From the NCBI RefSeq assembly GCF_026210795.1, contig NC_089429.1:6791001-6855000 (forward strand): a DNA stretch of 64,000 nt, written 5' to 3'. The first letter of the stretch is position 1. Each line of letters opens with the position of its first letter. Below the pieces are notes generated by a model that saw only the letters and a program-made list of their open reading frames with translations, was not told the DNA's origin and made no database searches. This document shows, piece after piece, positions 21,039 through 27,690 of this stretch. Made by a program: the position numbers and the translations under genes. Source of the DNA: Rhizophagus irregularis (lineage: Eukaryota > Glomeromycota > Glomeromycetes > Glomerales > Glomeraceae).

Positions 21039-22274
21039 AGCAGCCAGATTCTTACAAAATACTATGATCCCTACTCGTAATGCTCGACGGTCCATATGAC
21101 CCTTAGAAAAGATCTGTAAAAGGACCCCGATGCCTTCTATTAATTTTTTATTATCCAAAGGGTGACTAGACTTCAGGACTTCATATCGGGAGAATAACTC
21201 CTTTACGGTCTCAGGTTTTGGAATTTCAGTCTTCGTGGTCCTATCCCGTACTTTCGCTAAGAAGTTTTGGAAGTCTGATCCCAAGGTCTTACCAGATAGT
21301 CCGTAGGCTTCCCAAAAGACGTACTTAATCCAGGTATCTGCGTTCTTAGCTATAACACCAGATACGAGAAGGTGTTTTCTCTCTTTAGGCGATGGATATT
21401 CCCGAGCAAACTCGATTAGCTGGGAGGACTTTTTTGCTTCAGCTACGGCTTTCTGGCCATAGGAACTAAACTTTGATCGAACTGGGTTCAAACTCGGATT
21501 GAACTTTGATCGAACTGGGTTCAAACTCGGATCGAACGGGGATTGAACTGAGATCGAACTAGGATCGAACTGAGATTGATCGGTGATCGAACTGAGACTA
21601 GTATCCCATCTAACCCGAATAGATAACGGATCGCTCTTGGATCTTCTAAGATCAAATACTATAAATTCGCGTTGTAGAGTAAGGTCATCGATTACTGGAG
21701 CTAGTGACTCCGATTCTTCTGTATACTGGCGGATGATCCTCTTAGTATCGGTCAAACTTCCGTGACCTCCATGTAGGGAAATATAATTCACATTTTCACG
21801 AATAGCCTTGGGAATGGTAAAGAATCTTTGGGCCACATAGATACACGAGATATTTTTGTGACGCCCGTGTGTAAAAAATCCAGTGATGAGATCCTGGATT
21901 TTTTTAGGCGCATCCATCAAATCCTCGAAGATTACCACAGTAGCTTGGGTGGAGTTGAAGTCCTTAACATTTGGAATCTCACTATGGGATACTGCGGTAA
22001 ACGGAATTTCTTCTTCTTTGAAAAAATCACGTACGACTGCCCACTTTGGTTCATCGAGGTATCTGCCAACTAGAATTACCGCATCACATAATATGTACCT
22101 TTCGCCATCCTCCTTTGCCTTCTTGTCTCCCATTAACAAATTAATAATCATAGTTGTCTTACCCGAGTCAGAACTTCCTGCTACGGCAAGACGGAAAGGC
22201 CATGATGGGGCAAACTCATTACCCTGTCTCGAGTTGGTCGTGTACTCGTCCAAATTGTATACATAAAGATCCAT
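20955..22274 (-). CDS. A32/FtsK-HerA-type DNA-packaging ATPase with extended C-terminus
   Basis: This 439-residue protein has Walker A GSSDSGKT at residues 33-40, Walker B VVIFEDLMD at about 113-121, and AQRFFTIPKAIREN at about 148-161, the sensor/arginine region of A32-like ATPases. These enzymes pump DNA into capsids of Polintons, virophages and large DNA viruses. Known family members are often about 200-300 residues. Here residues from about 225 add Asp-Pro-Ser/Asn-Pro-Val-Arg repeats (SLNPVRSKF twice) and a helical tail of unknown function. The gene is divergent from the coiled-coil ORF, with only 28 bp between start codons, and overlaps the preceding gene tail to tail. It appears intact. 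Confidence 0.88.
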   Translation of the reverse strand: MDLYVYNLDEYTTNSRQGNEFAPSWPFRLAVAGSSDSGKTTMIINLLMGDKKAKEDGERYILCDAVILVGRYLDEPKWAVVRDFFKEEEIPFTAVSHSEIPNVKDFNSTQATVVIFEDLMDAPKKIQDLITGFFTHGRHKNISCIYVAQRFFTIPKAIRENVNYISLHGGHGSLTDTKRIIRQYTEESESLAPVIDDLTLQREFIVFDLRRSKSDPLSIRVRWDTSLSSITDQSQFDPSSISVQSPFDPSLNPVRSKFNPSLNPVRSKFSSYGQKAVAEAKKSSQLIEFAREYPSPKERKHLLVSGVIAKNADTWIKYVFWEAYGLSGKTLGSDFQNFLAKVRDRTTKTEIPKPETVKELFSRYEVLKSSHPLDNKKLIEGIGVLLQIFSKGHMDRRALRVGIIVFCKNLAALATHLAKFFRRSPKNHGTFFTSFEVNP

Positions 22275-22302
22275 TTGAATTTTATTCTAATTTAGTTTAA
22301 AT

Positions 22303-23010
22303 ATGATGTCGACACCAATTGCAATTTATACTCCTTCAGAGCCTACTGGACCGCCTCCTAGGGATTTGCGTGATATGAATAATATACCATTAGTTGCGGT
22401 AATTAAGGATCTAACAGATTTTTTAACTGTCAGTGATCGCATGGTTGTTAATCGAGATGTACAAAATGCAAACCATCGTCTTAAACATGCTCTTAATTTA
22501 TTAATTCATCGCTGTAGAGAAACATACGAAGAACGCGATATATTAAAAGCAGAACGTGATCGATCTCGAAAAGAACGTGATGAATTACAAGATGAACTCG
22601 AGGTTCAAACGGGTTTGTTAGGTCTTACACAAGATGAGCTAAATAACGTACAAGATACTATTACTAGTTTAGAAGCTAATTTGGCTGAATTGGAACGTGA
22701 GTTTGGTGGTATGCGGACGACTAATCGTCGTCTTCAGCAGCAATATAATCTTATGAGAGGAGAACGTAATAGAGCTATAGGTGAACGTAATAGAGCTATA
22801 GGCGAGCATGATGTGGCACGAAATCAGCTTGTATATGCCAATAATCGGGTTCTTTTTGGAATTCGGACATTGGGACGTCTTAGGAATCGACTTTTCCAAC
22901 AAATAGCCGCTCTGCGTATCCAAGTACAATGGTTTTGGATTAGACAATTGAACCTTCCTCCACCTCCTCTCAACCATCCACAAAATACGATATGGCTGCC
23001 GTTGGTATAG
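22303..23010 (+). CDS. Coiled-coil protein, probable N-terminal part of the Gag module
   Basis: 235 residues. Residues about 75-190 form a strongly charged coiled coil, including two direct copies of GERNRAI. The C-terminal part is Arg/Leu-rich and then proline-rich (LNLPPPPLNHPQN). Its end overlaps the Gag ORF by 19 bp in the -1 relation, and the Gag ATG lies inside its last codons. Retrotransposon Gags often carry a coiled coil before the capsid domain, so the two ORFs may make one protein by frameshifting, or may have been one before an indel. No zinc knuckle is present. It shares a 28-bp divergent promoter region with the ATPase. Confidence 0.7.
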   Translation: MMSTPIAIYTPSEPTGPPPRDLRDMNNIPLVAVIKDLTDFLTVSDRMVVNRDVQNANHRLKHALNLLIHRCRETYEERDILKAERDRSRKERDELQDELEVQTGLLGLTQDELNNVQDTITSLEANLAELEREFGGMRTTNRRLQQQYNLMRGERNRAIGERNRAIGEHDVARNQLVYANNRVLFGIRTLGRLRNRLFQQIAALRIQVQWFWIRQLNLPPPPLNHPQNTIWLPLV

Positions 23011-24488
23011 CTGCCCCCATATTTCATGGTCGGGAAGATGAAGATCTTAATCTTTTTATTGATAACTTTTTAGGGTATATTAATACCGTTGGTATTGATC
23101 CATTGGACGATGCCGGTGCGCCTCCTGGTCGGGTGCGAGCGATGGGGGTTCTTCGTAGCTGTATGAGAGATGAAGCGGCGAGGTGGTTTGATGCAGAACT
23201 TACTGGAAAAAATTGGGAACTCTCGAATATTCGGTTAGTGGCTACTGCAAATGGTGGAGCCGGTGCTACTCGCCGAGCGTTCAGAGCTTTAGCTGTTCCT
23301 GAGGTTGCTAATGGATTACATGTTGGTACTTACTTACCCGGGTCTGATGCTGATGTATATTCAAGGGTTGCAGGTAATGCGGCGAGAACCGTTGGAGAGG
23401 CATTTTTCCCATCACGCGCTGATATCATTAGATCGAATTTTAAAGTTGAAGAGCAGTGGAGGCGTGCGGGCGGACGTCCTACTCATCAACCCGTTAATGG
23501 GTTGGGAAATCATGGAGGTCCATTTAATGCTGCTGTCCAGAATCAACCAATAGTCTTACAGGGGATTCTCCTGGATCAAGCATTTATGCATATGCGTACA
23601 AATTTTCCAACCATCGTGGAAGAAAGACTTCAGATACGATTTAGTAATCTTTACCAGGAACAAGGTGAACCTGTTCGATCTTACTATAAGCGAGTTGAGA
23701 GGGCTGGGGATATTGTAGGATATAATCGAATTATGGTTACTGACCAGTTCTATAGAGGACTTTTGCCGGAAAACGTTATTGAAGCTTCCAGAATCGGGGC
23801 GGCGCCTCTTAATATATTAATCGATAGATTGAGTGATCTTGAGCGATGAAAGGGTGAAATGTTCTATGGATTACAAAGGCGCCAGGGTATTGAAAAGGCT
23901 AAAAAAGAGGAATTGGCTGGCTATACTCATCCCGTGACTCCACACGAAGGTGCTGTAATACAAAGGTCGACAGACGTTATTACTCAAGAACGATTACAAG
24001 AATTGCTCAAGGCACAAGCCGAGGAACTTACCAAGAATTTCCAGGCACAATTTAAACAATTACAAGCATCTAAGCCAGTTCGTAAACCACCGGTCTATAG
24101 ACAACAGATTAAACCTGTTCGGCCAAAGCCACGGCCACGCGTTGTTCAGGATCCTCAGGATCCTGATTGGGATGATGGTTATGTAGATCATGATTTTGGT
24201 GATGACCCTGGTGACCCTGATGCTCCTGAGTGGACTAGTGAGGATGATCAACATGTTATTGATCTTATTATGGGATATGAGACGTCTAAAAGATTTCCAA
24301 AGAGACTTCAGAAGGCTAAAGATAGACGCGATGATCTGGAATTAGCCCGAGCAATGAGAAACCTCGATCTTAATGATGATGCTATGGATATTGATACTAA
24401 TACCGCGAGTTTTGATGACTTGAAAATTGTTCCCGATGAGGAAGGTGGTTTTCGGATTTGTGCGGTTCGAAGTACAAAAAAAAAGTAA
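22992..24488 (+). pseudogene. Retrotransposon-type Gag (capsid-like) protein, one in-frame TGA
   Basis: The frame is 498 codons, broken once by TGA at 23847-23849; the next codons continue in the same frame. The N-terminal half has APIFHGREDEDLNLFIDNF, MGVLRSCMRDEAARWF and W..., then QIRFSNLYQEQGEPVRSYY and QFYRGLLPEN. This is the Retrotrans_gag pattern of Ty3-like elements (F.G..., A..WF, L.Q..GE.V..Y, F..GL). The C-terminal half is basic and proline-rich, then acidic, and has no CCHC knuckle. As in retroelements, the protease follows in the -1 frame. In this element it is the only visible capsid candidate. The TGA is one C-to-T change from CGA. Whether ends about 23850 or the full frame was the mature capsid is unknown. 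Confidence 0.82.
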
Positions 24489-25207
24489 ACTCGGATAAGG
24501 GTGTAAGTATCTCGAAACTTCTTAAATCTGTTCCAAAAAAATCAGTTAAAATGACTCCTATTAAGATTCCTGTGAAGGTTACTAGTAGTAAGCCCACACT
24601 TATAAAAGCCGTCACCAAAAATGATTCATTAAGTTTATTAAGGTCTGCAGATTTTAGGAAATTACTCCGCGAGATTCTTCGGGAAGAATTAAAGTCTGCT
24701 CGTAAAAGTACGGAGATTCCGAAAGACCTAGTTGAGGAAAAACAAGAAGAGGATATCAGGGAAGATGACCCGATGGATATTGACATAGCTCGTTTAGAGA
24801 ATACTAAAGATCTTTTAGCGCTGGATGGGAAGGTTAATGGGATAGCAATTCAGTGTTTAGCAGACACTTGTGCTAACGCGTCTTTTATTCAGAGGGAAGC
24901 CGCTGAAGAATTAGGGTTGGATATCGACAAGAGTATTACACATAACATATCCGGCGCTCCGGGTTCTGGTAGGACATTCGGCATGGTAAAAGGTGTGTCA
25001 ATCAAACTAACCCCTGATTGTGTAATCACTGAGAATCTCGCGGTTTTAAGCGATTACAAGCATAGGGAGATTGGATTGAGCCGGACGTGTCTGAAACGTT
25101 ACAATTATGATGTCCATGAATCGCGTGAACATATCGCCCTTACTTGTAATGAGAAGAATGTTTTTATCCCGATAGTTTCTGATGTGAATCGAGGAGACAA
25201 AAAATAG
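24458..25207 (+). CDS. Retropepsin-like aspartic protease domain (Gag-Pro type)
   Basis: The open segment is 249 codons and overlaps Gag in the -1 frame. After a Lys-rich linker and a helical region, residues about 120-200 read LLALDGKVNGIAIQCLADTC, ANASFI, then EELGLDI and ISGAPGSG. This is the flap and active-site layout of retroviral/Ty3 proteases. The catalytic triad is DTC instead of DTG/DTA, one base away, so activity is uncertain. Such proteases cut Gag polyproteins. It ends 15 bp before the convergent integrase stop, and no reverse transcriptase or RNase H lies between. Translation as a Gag-Pro fusion by frameshift is likely because there is no early ATG. Confidence 0.75.
   Translation: MCGSKYKKKVNSDKGVSISKLLKSVPKKSVKMTPIKIPVKVTSSKPTLIKAVTKNDSLSLLRSADFRKLLREILREELKSARKSTEIPKDLVEEKQEEDIREDDPMDIDIARLENTKDLLALDGKVNGIAIQCLADTCANASFIQREAAEELGLDIDKSITHNISGAPGSGRTFGMVKGVSIKLTPDCVITENLAVLSDYKHREIGLSRTCLKRYNYDVHESREHIALTCNEKNVFIPIVSDVNRGDKK
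24476..24482 (+). promoter_or_regulatory. Candidate -1 ribosomal slippery site (A AAA AAA) between Gag and protease
   Basis: A run of nine A (24476-24484) precedes the Gag stop TAA (24486-24488). In the Gag frame it reads A AAA AAA, which fits the X XXY YYZ rule. The protease frame is -1 to Gag, is open upstream of the slip site and has no ATG there (first ATG near 24550). A downstream stimulatory structure was not assessed. Confidence 0.55.
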
Positions 25208-25226
25208 GGAATATTTATTTTTTATT
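25208..25226. terminator. GGGAATA...TATTCCC hairpin with T6 between convergent genes
   Basis: The short gap between protease and integrase stops holds GGGAATA, a T-rich loop with T6, and TATTCCC. The inverted arms could end both convergent transcripts. Function is inferred. Confidence 0.45.
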
Positions 25227-26312
25227 CCCAAAACTTGCGGATTAAGGCAGGGACATCCTCCTCCAACCGGTCAGCGGGTTCCCAAGTGGCTTCGGTATCT
25301 GGGTATCGTTCCCACTTGACTAGATACTGGTCTTGACCCTTCCTGATGCGATGCCGGAGTATCCGCTCAGGTACAAATCTTTCGGGTTGCCCTCTTATCA
25401 CGGAGTCAGGTGGGGGATGTTCATTTTCTGGAACAATCTGCAACTCTTTTCGGGTGTACGCACATCTGGATACACCTAGACGCCCGTGTGGTCCATCAAG
25501 AAGATACGTAGGAGGCTGTTCGGGTGAGAGGATCATTTTTTTGATGACACGGATATTGGGATTCCATCTTATGTCACCTGTACGAAATTTTCCATGGAGT
25601 TTATTCCTGAGTACTGAAATAGGTTCGTCTAACTTGACTCGGACATGTGTTCCTTCAGAGAGAAGTTCTGTCTTTTTTGACACTTTGGGTGACCCTGTCG
25701 GAATGTCTGGGGGATTTCTCTGCCAGATTTCATCTATTTTATTAACTACATCACGGAAATCTTCTGACCATTCCACGGATGTCACCCCAGTCTTCAACTC
25801 CTGTGCCACCATTCGTTTTAGGAGAGGTTCCTGGATTGCTTGGATGGCTCGTTCAGCGTATGATTGCTGTTTGTGTCTTCCTGGTTCGCCGAACCTCATC
25901 ATTACCCTAGGCTGTTCAGGAAAAAATCACGTACCTGGTCGTTAGTGAATTCTGATCCGGAGTCTGTCTCCAGTCTGTGTGTTGGTGGCTTAATACGATT
26001 TCTTCTGTAGATTTTGACAAACCCGTTTAGAACCCTATTTGCAGTCTTATCCTTTAGGGGTTCTGCATCGACTTGTTTACCCGCGACTTCCACCACTACG
26101 AGGAAATAGTGGAATCCTTTGGGGTCGACTGGCATCTCTGCAAGATCTGCCTGATGTGTTGCATTTGGTTTCCATACAACTACTCGTGGACGCTCTGATG
26201 ACTTCTCCTTTAAGGGCTTTTTATATAGGTTGTAGTGCTCCTCACCTTTTAGAATTCGTGCCGGTACTCTGGAGAGATTGTAGTATTTGTAGTAATTCTC
26301 TAAATGCGACAT
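25222..26312 (-). pseudogene. Retroviral-type (RVE) integrase with C-terminal chromodomain, one frameshift
   Basis: From the ATG at 26310-26312 the first part has the core motifs HQADLAEM (D56) and LETDSGSEFTN (D117), then runs into stops at about 25902-25920. The frame resumes with RFGEPGRHKQQSYAERAIQ, supplying the catalytic Glu, so one small indel near 25905-25925 split a single gene. The C-terminal part has a beta-rich DNA-binding segment, then a chromodomain: ERILRHRIRKGQDQYLVKWE, and TEATWEPADRLEE. Polinton integrases commonly carry chromodomains; these bind methylated histones and steer integration to heterochromatin. The enzyme would cut the element ends and make the 5-bp duplication. 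I see no complete HHCC N-terminal finger. Confidence 0.88.
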
Positions 26313-26356
26313 ATTACGACAAATTAAAGGAAAGATTTCGGACTTCAAATCTTAAG

Positions 26357-26677
26357 ATGACACGATTTTACTGCCTAAAGTGTAAGAAGGAAACCGAGAC
26401 TGCTAGTGAAATACAAGATATGACCACAAATGGCCGCTATCGTTTACATGGTGACTGTGTAGTTTGTGGGATGCATAAGAATACTTTTACTGGGATAGAC
26501 TGGGTTATCAAAAAGAAAACCAAGGAGAAGAAAAAAGAAACTGCGGCTAAAAGACATCAGACGGCGTACAATCGGCAATGCAAAAAACTCGGGCAGAAAA
26601 TCTTAGATTCTGATGACACGTGTAAGCAGTGTATTGATAAATGCCTTAAGGAGGCAAAAAAGAGGAAGACAGATTAG
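26357..26677 (+). CDS. Small zinc-ribbon protein (DUF5679-like)
   Basis: 106 residues starting MTRFYCLKCKKETE. A second Cys pair in DCVVCG comes after NGRYRLHG. The 'YC.KCK...NGR....G.C..CG' layout matches the short zinc-ribbon proteins found in many Polintons, virophages and large DNA viruses. A Lys-rich stretch follows, then TCKQCIDKC. A nucleic-acid-binding virion or regulatory role is plausible but unproven. It is divergent from the integrase; only about 44 bp separate their start codons, so they share a promoter region. I chose ATG 26357; the longer open frame to 26039 overlaps the integrase and is a shadow. Confidence 0.75.
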   Translation: MTRFYCLKCKKETETASEIQDMTTNGRYRLHGDCVVCGMHKNTFTGIDWVIKKKTKEKKKETAAKRHQTAYNRQCKKLGQKILDSDDTCKQCIDKCLKEAKKRKTD

Positions 26678-26686
26678 TACCGCCTT

Positions 26687-27202
26687 CTAAAAGTATTCCT
26701 CATCATCTGAGTCATCGAGAGATACCTCTCCATCATCTGATTCATCATCCGAGTCGTCAGGAGTGCGACCTTCCTTAAGCAATTGGATGTTGTATGTTAT
26801 TTGAGTCCATTTCTCCCAGTCAGACTCTTGCGTTATAAAGCCGCATCTGAGGAGTGCTCTTTCTATTACTACCATCCCTGCAAACCTGGTGTATTTTTTC
26901 TGATCGGCTTCATTGAAATTGTCAATGGCTTCTTTGTAGTAGTCTACTGCCTGTTTGTATACCTCTTCGGCTTCTTTATGCCGCTTCCACAACTCGGCTT
27001 TACAACAGTTATACCAGAGTCTGTTAATCTTGAGATGTTTTCCGAATTCTTTAACCGGAAGGTTTCTGACCATCTCTGCTACTATGTCCGGGTCATTGAG
27101 GGGTGATGCCTGAATTTGGATCCATTTACGGATTCCATAGATGTCTACAAGATCAAGCCCGAGGTCTTCGGCAAGAGAAGTGGCGGCGTGTAAGTTTATC
27201 AT
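26687..27202 (-). CDS. F-box-like protein with acidic tail
   Basis: 171 residues. Residues about 38-70 read DIVAEMVRNLPVKEFGKHLK, then INRLWYNCC, similar in layout to an F-box (LP...... L....V...W). The middle is helical with Tyr/Glu-rich repeats. The last 25 residues are Asp/Ser/Glu-rich (DDSDDESDDGE), a possible CK2 target or nuclear acidic tail. It is transcribed inward from the right terminal repeat and has the element motif 22 bp upstream of its ATG (27225-27235). It converges on the zinc-ribbon gene with 9 bp between stops. The F-box call is weaker than for 18856-19248. Confidence 0.6.
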   Translation of the reverse strand: MINLHAATSLAEDLGLDLVDIYGIRKWIQIQASPLNDPDIVAEMVRNLPVKEFGKHLKINRLWYNCCKAELWKRHKEAEEVYKQAVDYYKEAIDNFNEADQKKYTRFAGMVVIERALLRCGFITQESDWEKWTQITYNIQLLKEGRTPDDSDDESDDGEVSLDDSDDEEYF

Positions 27203-27212
27203 TGTATGTTAC

Positions 27213-27690
27213 TTATAGTTACCTAATCTTCAATTGCCGAATATGTTTTTTCCAAAGATCCGCGCTCCTACCCGGTTATCCTCCTACAGATCTACAGGCC
27301 TTCTAGGGGTTATTAACCTACCTGTTCACTCGGTTTGTTATCTCACTGCCTCCAATAAGATAACGAACGGAATCCTGAAAGAGTAACGGATCGTAACGAA
27401 TGTAACAGATCTGGGGGTAAAATCAAAACTTTTTTCTGAGGGGGTGTCCTCTCCTATTATTCTGAAATATCTGTTACATCTGTTACATCTGTTACTCCCT
27501 TCTGATTCTATCGTATTTTCCTCTCTTTTTCCTTATTTTATCTGTTTTTTAGTATATTTTTAGTAACAGATGTAGTAACGGATAGTAACGGATCTTGGAT
27601 AACCCTGCCCCACGAAGGGGAGATGTAGGTACTGCGAGGCCACGAGGCCGAGGTGGGGTGAGCGCTAGCGAGACACACTACCAGCCCGAC
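27213..27690. repeat. Right terminal inverted repeat
   Basis: The inverse of the left repeat, ending CACACTACCAGCCCGAC. It carries the same GTAACAGAT iterations and the inner AATTGAAGATT motif. ORFs inside both repeats are by-products. Confidence 0.95.
27225..27235 (-). promoter_or_regulatory. AATTGAAGATT motif for the right-end F-box-like gene
   Basis: The TIR copy of the motif, 22 bp before the minus-strand ATG at 27202. It shows the repeats supply outward-in promoters at both ends. Confidence 0.5.

Larger units (their letters stand above)
12656..27690. mobile_element. 15.0-kb Polinton-like element with a Gag/aspartic-protease module
   Basis: The element is bounded by inverted repeats of about 479 bp and by TGACA duplications. 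It holds about a dozen genes: SF3 helicase, B-family DNA polymerase, C2HC/IQ-like protein, unknown, F-box-like, 2-Cys-adaptor-like, unknown, A32-type ATPase (minus), coiled-coil ORF, Gag, aspartic protease, chromodomain integrase (minus), zinc ribbon, and a second F-box-like protein (minus). The helicase/polymerase/ATPase/integrase set is the Polinton-Maverick-virophage set. Gag plus retropepsin without reverse transcriptase is not part of the standard set. Composition is visibly less AT-rich than the flanks, and short T6 runs separate the genes. The near-identity of the repeats suggests recent insertion, although three genes are already broken. Confidence 0.92.

Noticed and set aside
21883-22266. 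127-codon plus-strand ORF
   Set aside because: Antisense shadow of the ATPase N-terminus, including its Walker A region.
16973-23849. Reassigned UGA codon in the element
   Set aside because: Only two internal TGAs occur in about 12 kb of coding sequence, and TGA also ends several host and element genes; decay explains it better.
22303-25207. An LTR retrotransposon inserted in the element
   Set aside because: No LTRs, no duplication, no reverse transcriptase, and spacing to neighbours is as tight as elsewhere.
25346-26345. Plus-strand ORF of 199 codons and the upstream part of the 26039-26677 ORF
   Set aside because: Shadows of the integrase on the opposite strand; only 26357-26677 is real.
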